Origin: Roseococcus sp. SYP-B2431 | Lineage (GTDB): Bacteria; Pseudomonadota; Alphaproteobacteria; Acetobacterales; Acetobacteraceae | Direction of reading: 5' to 3' | DNA length: 64,000 nucleotides | NCBI RefSeq assembly: GCF_004336745.1 | Contig: NZ_SJXD01000025.1 | Span: 124,001 to 188,000 of the forward strand | Shown here: in pieces, positions 1 through 11,113 of the stretch | Layout of the letters: each line of letters opens with the position of its first letter | Numbering within the stretch: the first letter of the stretch is position 1 | Notes under the pieces: model-generated | Databases searched by the model: none | Told to the model about the DNA's origin: nothing | What the model saw: only the letters and a program-made list of their open reading frames with translations | Position numbers and translations under genes: made by a program

Positions 1-162
1 TACGCCCGCGCCCTGACGGTGAAGAGCGGCCTGGTGACCTGCGAGGGCAAGGTGGTGCATCGCGGCGGCCGCATCGCGATCTCCGAGGCGCGGCTGACGG
101 GCGATGGCGGGAAGACGCTCTATGCCTATGCGTCTTCCACGCTGATGATCGTGAAGCTGTAG
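1..162 (+). CDS. PaaI-like hotdog thioesterase, C-terminal part (5' truncated by window)
   Basis: An open frame enters at base 1 and stops at TAG 160-162, giving the last 53 residues of a protein. The segment reads like the end of a PaaI/YdiI-type hotdog acyl-CoA thioesterase: a strand ending in CEGKVVHRGGRIAISEARL, then a TLYAYASSTLMI strand. This family hydrolyses acyl-CoA thioesters in the cytoplasm. The catalytic part is outside the window, so the exact substrate cannot be judged. The gene ends about 80 bases before the glycine riboswitch and is probably not co-transcribed with gcvTHP. Confidence 0.6.
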   Translation, partial: YARALTVKSGLVTCEGKVVHRGGRIAISEARLTGDGGKTLYAYASSTLMIVKL

Positions 163-242
163 CGCGAGCCCGCGAATCAGGCCCGAAGTCCCTTGCATCG
201 GCGCAACGGCGCGGGCATGTAGGCCCTGCCTGTGCATCCCGC

Positions 243-465
243 GCGGGAGAGAACCCGGTCCTCGGATCGGGTCGCCGAAGGCGCAACCGGCCCCCGGAAA
301 CGCTCAGGCAAAAGGGCCGCGTGGGATTGGGCGCTCTGGAAAGATCGGACCCCGCAAGGGGCCCGGCGCCGACGGAGTAAGGAGGCCGCGCTTGCGTCCC
401 GTCCCGAACGGGCCGCGCAGCAAATCCTCTGAATCTCTCAGGTTCCATGGACAGAGGGGGGTCAC
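243..465 (+). promoter_or_regulatory. Tandem glycine riboswitch (two gcvT-type aptamers)
   Basis: Two successive copies of the gcvT aptamer core are visible. Aptamer 1 runs from GGGAGA (245-250) through GCCGAAGGCGCAA (273-285) and CGCTCAGGCAAAAGG (301-315) to GCTCTGG near 333. Aptamer 2 has GCGCCGACGGAGTAA (366-380) and AATCTCTCAGG (432-442), followed by GGACAGAGGGGG (449-460). These are the conserved signatures of the glycine riboswitch, which usually switches on glycine cleavage genes when glycine is abundant. The next gene is gcvT. A hairpin GCCGC-GCGAT-GCGGC (476-490) sits directly before the gcvT ribosome binding site AGGGGG (491-496) and may belong to the expression platform (inference). 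Confidence 0.93.
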
Positions 466-500
466 AAACTCAACCGCCGCGCGATGCGGCAGGGGGATGC

Positions 501-1586
501 GTGACCGACTCCGAAGTTCTGCTCGAAACACCTCTGGCATCCCTGCACAAGGAGCTGGGCGGCCGCATGGTCCCCTTCGCGGGCTATTCCATGCCCGTGC
601 AGTACCCCGCCGGCATCATGGCCGAGCACCTGCATTGCCGCGCCCAGGCCGGCCTCTTCGACGTGAGCCACATGGGCCAGGCCGAGCTGATCGGTGAAGG
701 CGCTGCGGCGGCCCTCGAAAAGCTCACCCCCGCCGATGTCCAGGCGCTCAAGCCCGGCCGCCAGCGCTACGGCCTGCTGCTGAACGAGGCCGGCGGCATC
801 GTGGACGACTTCATGGTCGCCAATCTCGGCGACCGGCTGTTCCTGGTGGTCAATGCCAGCCGCAAGCATATCGATCTTCCATTGATCGAGAGCGTGCTGC
901 CCTCCGGCGTCACGCTGAAGCCGCTGCCCGACCGCGCGCTGATCGCCATCCAGGGCCCCGCCGTCGCCGCCCTGATCCCGACCAACCTGACCTTCATGGG
1001 GATCGGCGAGATCGAGATCGCCGGCATCAAGGTCCTCGCCAGCCGCAGCGGCTATACGGGCGAGGACGGCCTCGAAATCTCCGTGCCGGCTGACAAGGCC
1101 GAGGCGCTGGCGCGCGCGCTGCTCGCCATGCCGGGCGTCATGCCCACCGGCCTCGGTGCGCGCGACAGCCTGCGCCTCGAAGCCGGCCTCTGCCTCTATG
1201 GCAATGACCTGGACGAGACGACGAGCCCGGTCGAGGCCGCGCTCACCTGGTCCATGGGCAAGCGCCGCCGCACGGAGTGGAATTTCGTCGGCGCCGATGT
1301 GGTGCGCGACCATCTCGACAATGGCGTGAAGCGCCTGCGCGTCGGCATCCGGCCCGAGGGGCGCCAGCCCGCCCGCGGCCATACCGTCATCCAGAAGGAC
1401 GGCGCCGCGATCGGCGAGATCACCTCGGGCGGCTTCGGCCCCTCGGTCGGCGCGCCCGTGGCCATGGGCTACGTGGCGCGCGACGCCGCCGCCGATGATG
1501 CCGCGATCGACCTCATGGTCCGGGGCAAGGCTCTGCCGGCCAAGGTCTCGCCCATGCCTTTCCACCCCCATCGTTACGCCCGCTGA
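501..1586 (+). CDS. gcvT: Glycine cleavage system T protein (aminomethyltransferase)
   Basis: 361 aa. GcvT transfers the methylene group from aminomethylated H protein to tetrahydrofolate and releases ammonia. The N-terminal run PLASLHKELGGRMVPFAGYS and the following VSHMGQAEL are classic GcvT; the folate-binding barrel and the C-terminal GcvT_C domain (SGGFGPSVGAPVAMGYV) are complete. The start is set at GTG 501, preceded by AGGGGG at 491-496; an in-frame ATG at 447 lies inside the second riboswitch aptamer and is unlikely. First gene of a gcvT-gcvH-gcvP operon controlled by the glycine riboswitch. Confidence 0.95.
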   Translation: MTDSEVLLETPLASLHKELGGRMVPFAGYSMPVQYPAGIMAEHLHCRAQAGLFDVSHMGQAELIGEGAAAALEKLTPADVQALKPGRQRYGLLLNEAGGIVDDFMVANLGDRLFLVVNASRKHIDLPLIESVLPSGVTLKPLPDRALIAIQGPAVAALIPTNLTFMGIGEIEIAGIKVLASRSGYTGEDGLEISVPADKAEALARALLAMPGVMPTGLGARDSLRLEAGLCLYGNDLDETTSPVEAALTWSMGKRRRTEWNFVGADVVRDHLDNGVKRLRVGIRPEGRQPARGHTVIQKDGAAIGEITSGGFGPSVGAPVAMGYVARDAAADDAAIDLMVRGKALPAKVSPMPFHPHRYAR

Positions 1587-1596
1587 GGAAACCGCC

Positions 1597-1967
1597 ATGT
1601 CCGAGATGAAATTCTCCAAGGACCACGAATGGATCCGGATGGAGGGCGGCGTCGCCACCATCGGCATCACCGACCATGCGCAGAACGCGCTGGGCGACGT
1701 GGTCTTCGTCGACCTGCCCGAGACCGGCCGCGTCGTGACCTCGGGTGAGGCCGTGGCCGTGGTGGAGAGCGTGAAGGCCGCCTCCGACGTCTATGCGCCG
1801 ATCAACGGCAAGATCGTCGAGGTGAATGCCGCCCTGGTGGACGACCCCGCGAAGATCAATGTCGAGCCGACCGGTGAGGGCTGGTTCTTCAAGATCGAGC
1901 TCGACGGCGAGCTGCCGGACGACCTGATGGACGCCGATGGTTACGCCGCCTACGTGGACACCCTCGG

Positions 1968-1971
<4 letters not shown>
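1597..1971 (+). CDS. gcvH: Glycine cleavage system H protein
   Basis: 124 aa, normal length for the lipoyl carrier that shuttles the aminomethyl intermediate between GcvP, GcvT and the lipoamide dehydrogenase. The lipoylation region is clear: [20 protein letters not shown], with the Lys of ESVKAAS as the lipoyl site, and the N-terminal [18 protein letters not shown] is typical. ATG 1597 follows the gcvT stop by 10 bases with a GAGGAA element before it. The stop overlaps the gcvP start by 3 bases, so translation is likely coupled. Confidence 0.96.
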
Positions 1972-4916
<2,945 letters not shown>

Positions 4917-4924
4917 ACACCATC

Positions 4925-4953
4925 GGAATGGGAGGGTCGGACCCTCCCATTCC
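4925..4953 (+). terminator. Stem-loop terminator after gcvP
   Basis: Perfect 12-bp stem: GGAATGGGAGGG (4925-4936) pairs with CCCTCCCATTCC (4942-4953) around a TCGGA loop, 9 bases after the gcvP stop. No clear T-run follows, so it may act as a weak intrinsic terminator or 3'-end stabiliser. Confidence 0.6.
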
Positions 4954-5076
4954 ACGAGATTTGACGGCCGTCGCGCCTTCGCCTTGTTCATCCGGGCTTT
5001 CGCGCGATAGGCTTCCCGCGCCGAGGACGGACCGCTGCCATCAGAGCATGGGTCCAAGGCGAAGGGGAAACGAAGC

Positions 5077-6309
5077 ATGGCGATCAGCCGCCGGAACTGG
5101 CTTGGGGCCACAGCGGCCCTCGCACCCTTGTTAGGCGCGCCGTTCGGCCGCGCGAGAGCCCAGGGCAGTGCCATCCGCCTCGGCGTGATGAGCGACATGG
5201 CGGGGCCCTTCCAGGACCTCAGCGGCCCCGGCTCCATCGCGGCCGTGCGCATGGCGGTGCAGGAAATCGCGGGTGGCGACCTGCGCGTCGAGGTCGTCAC
5301 CGCGGACCATCAGAACCGCCCCGACATCGCGACCAACATCGCGCGGCAATGGTTCGACCGTGACGGCGTGGATGTCATCATCGACGTGCCGGGGAGCGCG
5401 GCCGGCCTCGCGGTGTCGTCCATCGCGCAGGAGAAGAACAAGGTCTTCCTCGCCTCCAGCGCCGGCACGGCCGAGCTGACGGGCGCGCGCTGCTCGCCCA
5501 ACACCGTGCAATGGACCTACGACACCTACATGCTGGCCAATGCCACCGGGGCGGCCACCGTGCGCACGGGCGGCGACAGCTGGTTCTTCCTCGTGGCCGA
5601 CTACGCCTTCGGCCATTCGCTGGAGGCCGAGACCTCGCGCTTCGTGCAATCGGCCGGCGGGCGCGTACTGGGTTCGGCCCGCTTTCCCTTCCCCGGCACG
5701 ACGGACTTCTCGTCCTTCCTGCTGCGCGCCCAGGCCAGCCGGGCAAAGGTGGTGGGGCTGGCCGCCGGCGGCAGCGACCTCATCAACATGGTGAAGCAGG
5801 CGGCCGAATTCGGCCTCGCGCGGCGCGGCACGCGCATGTGCTCGCTGATGATGTTCATCACCGAGGTGCATGCGCTGGGGCTGCCTTCCGCCCAGGGGCT
5901 GATCTGCGCCGAGACCTTCTACTGGGACCTCAACGACCGCACGCGCGCCTTTACCGAGCGCTTCCGCGCGGCCTCGCGCCTCGGCGCGCCCACGATGATC
6001 CATGCGGGCTGCTATTCGGGCGTGGTGCACTACCTCAAGGCGGCGCGCGACATGGGGGTGGCGGCCATCCGCGCCTCGGGGGCCGAGGCTGTCGCGCGGA
6101 TGAAGGCCATGCCGACGGATGACGACTGCTTCGGCGCCGGCACCCTGCGCGCGGATGGCCGCAAGCTGCACCCGGCCTATCTCTTCGAGGTCAAGGCGCC
6201 CGGCGAATCCCGTGGCGCCTGGGACTACTACAAGGTGCTTCAGACATTATCGGGCGAGCAGGCCTTTCGCCCGCTGGCCGAGGGCGGATGCCGCCTGATC
6301 CGAAGCTGA
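5077..6309 (+). CDS. Orphan ABC-type substrate-binding protein (branched-chain amino acid family, Peripla_BP_6)
   Basis: 410 aa periplasmic binding protein. The N-terminus has a Tat-like signal (SRRNWLGATAAL, then a hydrophobic Ala-rich stretch and cleavage near ARAQG). The mature part begins IRLGVMSDMAGPFQDLSG, the standard opening of LivJ-like proteins, and includes WFFLVADYAFGHSLEAE. No permease or ATPase genes lie nearby, so the partner transporter is elsewhere or the protein has another role, such as feeding a sensor. It closely resembles the protein at 14675-15934. Start ATG 5077 follows a GGGGAAACGAAGC leader. A cupin gene follows after 42 bases. Confidence 0.88.
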   Translation: MAISRRNWLGATAALAPLLGAPFGRARAQGSAIRLGVMSDMAGPFQDLSGPGSIAAVRMAVQEIAGGDLRVEVVTADHQNRPDIATNIARQWFDRDGVDVIIDVPGSAAGLAVSSIAQEKNKVFLASSAGTAELTGARCSPNTVQWTYDTYMLANATGAATVRTGGDSWFFLVADYAFGHSLEAETSRFVQSAGGRVLGSARFPFPGTTDFSSFLLRAQASRAKVVGLAAGGSDLINMVKQAAEFGLARRGTRMCSLMMFITEVHALGLPSAQGLICAETFYWDLNDRTRAFTERFRAASRLGAPTMIHAGCYSGVVHYLKAARDMGVAAIRASGAEAVARMKAMPTDDDCFGAGTLRADGRKLHPAYLFEVKAPGESRGAWDYYKVLQTLSGEQAFRPLAEGGCRLIRS

Positions 6310-6351
6310 TGCCGCTGCGTGCGGCCCCATAAATCCACCCAGGAGGTCACG

Positions 6352-6789
6352 ATGAGCAGTCAAACCATGGAAGCGCCGACCGAGGCCCAGGCGGAAGCCG
6401 TCAGCTTCGTCGCGGCGACGGCCGAGAACAGCCGGTTCGTTCCCGGCCGCCGGCCCTTCTTCAAATATCGCGACCTCGGCGTCGCGGCGGCGACGGGCGG
6501 GCGGTTGCGTGCGCAGGTGATGTCGGCGATTTCGGGCATGACGGAGCCCACGGGCTGGCATGTCCATGTCTGCGATGCCCAGTTCATCTACGTGCTGCGC
6601 GGCTGGGTCGAGCTCGGCTTCGAGAACGGCGTGCGCGAGCGCTATGTGACAGGCGACGCGGTGCTCATCCCGGGCGGAATGAAGCACAACGAATACGCCA
6701 CCTCCGACGATGTCGAGATCCTCGAATTGTCGATACCTGGCCCCATGGACACGCGGCCTTGCGATGCCCCACCGGGGGCGGCCGCCTGA
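6352..6789 (+). CDS. Cupin domain protein
   Basis: 145 aa. A single small beta-barrel cupin is evident: GWHVHVCDAQFIYVLRGW matches cupin motif 1 (histidines, then an aromatic/Gly ending) and VLIPGGMKHNEYAT matches motif 2 with the metal-binding His. Proteins of this kind bind a metal or small ligand; the substrate cannot be read from sequence. ATG 6352 has an excellent AGGAGG at 6341-6346. It follows the binding protein by 42 bases and is probably co-transcribed with it, which may tie it to the same ligand (inference). Confidence 0.8.
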   Translation: MSSQTMEAPTEAQAEAVSFVAATAENSRFVPGRRPFFKYRDLGVAAATGGRLRAQVMSAISGMTEPTGWHVHVCDAQFIYVLRGWVELGFENGVRERYVTGDAVLIPGGMKHNEYATSDDVEILELSIPGPMDTRPCDAPPGAAA

Positions 6790-6795
6790 GGCGAA

Positions 6796-6824
6796 GTGGA
6801 CCGCGGGACAGTGCCGCGGTCCAC
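6796..6824. terminator. Bidirectional stem-loop between convergent genes
   Basis: GTGGACCGCGG (6796-6806) pairs perfectly with CCGCGGTCCAC (6814-6824) across a 7-base loop. It lies 6 bases after the cupin stop and 8 bases from the stop of the convergent gene at 6832, so it can serve both strands. No T-run. Confidence 0.6.
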
Positions 6825-6831
6825 AGCCTGA

Positions 6832-7284
6832 TCAGGCCGCCGGCCGCACGAAGGCCTGCCGCGCGAAGAGCCGCCAGTTCGTCCCCTGCTTCTTCCACAC
6901 CTGCAGGATGCCGATCCGCACCGGCGTCACGCGGCCGCCGCCGGTCGTGTTGCCGGTGAAGTTGTGGCGCACGATCGCGTCGTCGCCCACCACGGCGATG
7001 GTCTGCTCGCTGATGTTGATCTCGCCGAAGGGGTTGCCGCGCCCGACCAGGTTGCCGACGAACTCCGCCTTGTTCTCGATGCGCCCGGCGGAGTGGCCGT
7101 AGCTCAGCGCGTCATGGGCCAGCGCCTCCAGCGCGGCACGGTCCGGGTTGAGCATGGCGCGGGTCAGCGCCTCGACGGCCTGGGCGACGGCGCGGTCGTC
7201 AGCTGTCTGTGCGGCGGCGGGGAAAGCGGCGGTCACGGCCGCGGCCGCGCCGAGCGCGGCCATATGGCGACGGTTCATCTTCAT
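6832..7284 (-). CDS. Secreted SnoaL/NTF2-like (DUF4440/SgcJ-type) protein
   Basis: 150 aa. An N-terminal signal peptide (MKMNRRHMAALGAAAAVTAAFPAAAQ) is followed by an NTF2-like fold: an opening helix AVAQAVEALTRAML, DALSYGHSAGRIENKAEFV, then paired strands ending GILQVWKKQGTNWRLFARQAF. These proteins form small cone-shaped barrels; most are uncharacterised. Start at 7284 is backed by GGGAGGA just upstream. It lies 65 bases downstream of aqpZ on the same strand, so the two may share a transcript. Confidence 0.75.
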   Translation of the reverse strand: MKMNRRHMAALGAAAAVTAAFPAAAQTADDRAVAQAVEALTRAMLNPDRAALEALAHDALSYGHSAGRIENKAEFVGNLVGRGNPFGEINISEQTIAVVGDDAIVRHNFTGNTTGGGRVTPVRIGILQVWKKQGTNWRLFARQAFVRPAA

Positions 7285-7349
7285 TTCGTCCTCCCTGGCC
7301 GGAGGTTCCCGGCCGCCGCGAGGCTACGCGCCCGATCATTCCGCGTCCA

Positions 7350-8096
7350 TCATTCCGCCGGGATCTGCCGCTCCTCCACGACCACGGTCTCCACGCTCGC
7401 GCTCGGCTCGTAGAGCATGCGGCCCACCACCCCGGCGAGCACCGCCCCGGCAACCGGCGCCAGCCAGAACAGCCAGAGCTGCCCGAGATATTCGCCGCCG
7501 GCGAAGAGCGCTGGCGCGGTGCTGCGGGCCGGATTCACCGAGGTGTTGGTGATGGGGATGGAGATCAGGTGGATCAGCGTCAGCGCCAGGCCGATCGGGA
7601 TGCCGGCGAAGCCGATGGCCGCGCCCTTCGAGGTCGTGCCGATGATGATGACCAGGAAGACGAAGGTGAGGATGAGCTCCGCCAGGAAGCAGGCCTCCAT
7701 GCTGTATCGCCCGGGGCTCAGCGGGCCATAGCCGTTCGACGCGAAGCCGCCCGGCACCCAGTCGGGCTGGCCCGAGGCGATCACCCAAAGGATGGCCGCG
7801 GCGACGATGGCGCCGGCGAGCTGCACGAGGACGTAGGGAAGCACATGGCCGTTGGCGCAGCGACCGGCGGCCCAGAGCCCGAGCGTCACGGCCGGGTTGA
7901 AGTGCCCGCCAGAGATATGGCCGACGGCATAAGCCATGGTCAGGACGGTCAGGCCGAAGGCGAAGGCCACGCCCGTGAAGCCGATCCCGAGGCCGGGGAA
8001 GCTGGCGGCGAAGACGGCGGCGCCACAGCCGCCGAAGACGAGCCAGAATGTTCCGATGAATTCCGCCGTCAGGCGACAGGGAAGATCGCTTCGCAT
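7350..8096 (-). CDS. aqpZ: Aquaporin Z-like water channel
   Basis: 248 aa inner-membrane channel with six hydrophobic segments. Both pore-lining NPA loops are present: HFNPAVTLG (NPA at residues 67-69) and the second copy [12 protein letters not shown] near residue 190, with the selectivity Arg immediately after NPA. The pattern matches water-selective AqpZ rather than glycerol facilitators. Start at 8096 is preceded by GGGAGAG. Divergent from thrC, with a 183-base shared upstream region. Confidence 0.93.
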   Translation of the reverse strand: MRSDLPCRLTAEFIGTFWLVFGGCGAAVFAASFPGLGIGFTGVAFAFGLTVLTMAYAVGHISGGHFNPAVTLGLWAAGRCANGHVLPYVLVQLAGAIVAAAILWVIASGQPDWVPGGFASNGYGPLSPGRYSMEACFLAELILTFVFLVIIIGTTSKGAAIGFAGIPIGLALTLIHLISIPITNTSVNPARSTAPALFAGGEYLGQLWLFWLAPVAGAVLAGVVGRMLYEPSASVETVVVEERQIPAE

Positions 8097-8279
8097 GTTT
8101 GTTCTCTCCCGTTTGCGGTGAGGTCAAATCCGCGTAAATCCGCTGTTACTTCGCGATTTCTTAAACCGTACATCGCCGCAAGCCTGATTGGAAGGAAGAT
8201 GAAGCCGGGTTGCCAAAGGCCGGGCTGCCAAGCGGCTCGAGCCCTACCGCCGGGCGGCGCCAGGGCCTAAACATCCGGC

Positions 8280-9689
8280 ATGCGCTATGTCTCCACCCGC
8301 GGAGAGGCCGCCCCGCGCGGCTTCGAGGATGTCCTACTCGCCGGCCTCGCCGAGGATGGCGGTCTTTTCCTTCCGGAATCCTGGCCCACACTGACGCCCG
8401 ACGAGTGGCGGTCGCTGCGCGGCCTGCCCTATGCGGAGCTCTCGGCCCGGCTGATCCACCGCTTCGCCGGCGAGGCGCTGACGCTGGAGGAACTGCGCGG
8501 GCTGACCGCCGAAGCCTATGCCGGCTTCCGCCATCCGGCCGTGGTGCCGCTGGTGCAGCTGGGGCCGAACGAATTCGCGCTGGAGCTGTTCCACGGCCCG
8601 ACCCTGGCCTTCAAGGACGTGGCGCTGCAGCTGCTCGGCCGGCTCTTCGACCATGTGCTGAAGAAGCGCGGCGAGCGCATCACCATCGTCGGCGCCACCA
8701 GCGGCGACACGGGCAGCGCCGCCATCGAGGCGTGCCGCGACCGTGAGGCCGTGGACATCGTGATCCTCCATCCCGAGGGCCGCACCAGCGACGTGCAGCG
8801 CCGGCAGATGACGACGGTGCCCTCGCCGAATGTGATGAACCTGGCCATCCAGGGCAGCTTCGACGACTGCCAGGACCTGGTGAAATCCATGTTCGTCGAC
8901 GCGCCCTTCCGCCGCGAGATGCGGCTGGCGGCGGTGAACTCGATCAACTGGGCGCGCATCGCGGCGCAGATTCCCTACTACGCCTATGCCGCGCTGAGCC
9001 TGGGCGCGCCGGACCGCGAGGTGGCGGTCTCCGTTCCCACCGGCAATTTCGGCAACGTGCTGGCGGGCTGGGCGGCGAAGCGCATGGGACTGCCGATCGG
9101 GAAGTTCCTGATCGGCTCCAACCGCAACGACATCCTGGCGCGCTTCCTCGCCTCCAACGACATGAGCGCCAAGCCGGTGGAGCCCTCGCTCTCGCCGTCG
9201 ATGGACATCCAGGTCAGCAGCAATTTCGAGCGGCTGCTCTTCGAGCTGCTGGGCCGCGATGCCGGGGCCACCGCGCGGCAGATGAAGGACTTCCGGGCCT
9301 CCGGCCGCATGCCGGTGCCCGACGCCGCCTGGCGGGAGGCGGCGAAGCACTTCACCGGCTTCACGCTCGACGACGCCGGCACGCTCGCCGAGATCCAGCG
9401 GCTGCACCGCGAGACGGGTTATCTGGCCGATCCGCACACCGCCGTCGCCACCGCCGCCGCGCGCGCGCTGATGCCGGAGAGCCGCATTCCCGTGATCATC
9501 GCGGCGACGGCGCATCCGGCGAAGTTCCCGGACGCCGTGCAGCGGGCGACGGGCATCCGGCCGCCCTTGCCGCCGGCGCTGGCCGATCTCCACGAACGGC
9601 CGGAGCGCTTCACGGTGCTGCCGAACGATCTCGGCGAGGTCGAGGCCCAGGTGCGGGCCCATGCGCGGCGGAACACGGCCGACGCCTGA
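8280..9689 (+). CDS. thrC: Threonine synthase
   Basis: 469 aa, the usual size of the long proteobacterial ThrC. It converts O-phosphohomoserine to threonine with PLP. The N-terminus MRYVSTRGEAAPRGFEDVLL and the PLP-lysine segment GPTLAFKDVALQLLG are diagnostic, as are GATSGDTGSAAIEA and SVPTGNFGNVLAGW (phosphate/PLP binding). Next on the strand is an M16 peptidase, the common alphaproteobacterial thrC-mpp neighbourhood. Confidence 0.95.
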   Translation: MRYVSTRGEAAPRGFEDVLLAGLAEDGGLFLPESWPTLTPDEWRSLRGLPYAELSARLIHRFAGEALTLEELRGLTAEAYAGFRHPAVVPLVQLGPNEFALELFHGPTLAFKDVALQLLGRLFDHVLKKRGERITIVGATSGDTGSAAIEACRDREAVDIVILHPEGRTSDVQRRQMTTVPSPNVMNLAIQGSFDDCQDLVKSMFVDAPFRREMRLAAVNSINWARIAAQIPYYAYAALSLGAPDREVAVSVPTGNFGNVLAGWAAKRMGLPIGKFLIGSNRNDILARFLASNDMSAKPVEPSLSPSMDIQVSSNFERLLFELLGRDAGATARQMKDFRASGRMPVPDAAWREAAKHFTGFTLDDAGTLAEIQRLHRETGYLADPHTAVATAAARALMPESRIPVIIAATAHPAKFPDAVQRATGIRPPLPPALADLHERPERFTVLPNDLGEVEAQVRAHARRNTADA

Positions 9690-9847
9690 GGCGCTCTGCC
9701 GACAGGGTACAGGTTGAAAGCGCCGGGAGGGACACCCGATATCAGGGGGGCAGAATTCTCCCCTCCCAGGCGCAAATGTTTCGTCCTGGCCCGAAGCGGG
9801 TTAGGAAGAACCTCAGCCTGACCAGCCCTGAAAGTCCCCCCGTCGAA

Positions 9848-11113
9848 ATGACCGATACCGTCCGCGTCACGCGCCTGCCCAGCGGCCTCCTCGTCGCCAG
9901 CGAGACCATGCCGCGGGTGGAGACCGTCTCCATCGGCGCCTATGTCCATGCCGGCACGCGCAACGAGACGGCGTCCGAGAACGGCGCCTCCCACTTCCTC
10001 GAGCACATGGCCTTCAAGGGCACGGCACGGCGCGACGCCGCCTCCATCGCGCGCGAGATCGAGAATGTCGGCGGCCATATCAACGCCTACACGGCGCGCG
10101 AGCAGACGGCCTATTACTGCAAGGTTCTCAAGGAGGACACGGCGCTGGCGGCCGACATCATCGGCGACATCCTCTGCCATTCCACGCTGATCCCGGAGGA
10201 GCTGGAGCGCGAGCGCGGCGTCATCCTGCAGGAGATCGGCCAGGCGAACGACACGCCGGACGACATCGTCTTCGATCACTTCCAGCTCGCCTGCTACCCG
10301 GACCAGGCGATGGGCCGCCCGACGCTGGGCACGGAGGAGATCATCGAGAAGATGCCGCGGGACGTGCTGTCCAGCTACATGGCGCGGCACTACGGACCTT
10401 CGCGCATGGTGGTGGCCGCCGCCGGCGCGGTGGAGCACGAGCAGCTGCTGTCCCTGGTGAACCAGCACTTCGCCGACCTGCCGGCGGTGACCCCGCACGA
10501 GCCGGAGGCGGCGCGCTATTCCGGCAGCGAGTTCCGCGAGGAGCGCGACCTCGACCAGGTGCATATCGTGCTGGGCTTCCCGTCCGCGACCTATTCCGAT
10601 CCGGACCACTACCCTGTGCAGCTGCTTTCCACGCTGCTGGGCGGCGGCATGTCCTCGCGGCTCTTCCAGGAGATCCGCGAGAAGCGCGGGCTGGTCTATT
10701 CGATCTACTCCTTCGCGAGCCCCTATCACGACACGGGCGTCTTCGCGCTCTATGCCGGCACGGGCGAGGAGCAGGTGGCCGAGCTCGTTCCCGTCGCCGT
10801 CGAGGAGCTGCGCCGCGTGCAGCTGGACGTGACGATGGAGGAGCTGAATCGCGCCAAGGCGCAGCTGCGCGCCTCGCTGCTGATGTCGCTGGAAAGCACC
10901 GGCAGCCGCTGCGAGCAGATCGCGCGGCAGCTCCAGGTGCATGGCCGCGTAATCCCGACCGAGGAGACCAAGGCGCGCATCGCGGCGGTGACGGTGGAGG
11001 ACATCCAGCGCGCGGCGGCGCGGCTCTTCCGCGGGCGGCCGACGCTGGCGGCGCTGGGGCCGATCGCGAAGGTGCCGGCACTCGGCGACATCGCGGACAA
11101 GCTCGCGGCATGA
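9848..11113 (+). CDS. M16 family zinc peptidase (mitochondrial processing peptidase-like)
   Basis: 421 aa. The inverted zinc motif HFLEHMAFKGT (HxxEH) and the downstream third ligand in RERGVILQEIGQANDTPDD identify an active M16B peptidase, the family of the beta subunit of mitochondrial processing peptidase and bacterial PqqF/YmxG-like enzymes. Two M16 halves are present; the second contains GGGMSSRLFQEIREKRGLVY. The start is placed at ATG 9848 (MTDTVRVTRLPSGLLV), where the family similarity begins; an in-frame ATG at 9776 would add 24 unconserved residues. Stop overlaps the next start by 4 bases. Confidence 0.9.
   Translation: MTDTVRVTRLPSGLLVASETMPRVETVSIGAYVHAGTRNETASENGASHFLEHMAFKGTARRDAASIAREIENVGGHINAYTAREQTAYYCKVLKEDTALAADIIGDILCHSTLIPEELERERGVILQEIGQANDTPDDIVFDHFQLACYPDQAMGRPTLGTEEIIEKMPRDVLSSYMARHYGPSRMVVAAAGAVEHEQLLSLVNQHFADLPAVTPHEPEAARYSGSEFREERDLDQVHIVLGFPSATYSDPDHYPVQLLSTLLGGGMSSRLFQEIREKRGLVYSIYSFASPYHDTGVFALYAGTGEEQVAELVPVAVEELRRVQLDVTMEELNRAKAQLRASLLMSLESTGSRCEQIARQLQVHGRVIPTEETKARIAAVTVEDIQRAAARLFRGRPTLAALGPIAKVPALGDIADKLAA

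Noticed and set aside
232-540. Short frames over the riboswitch
   Set aside because: They lie in aptamer sequence and have no ribosome binding site or homology.
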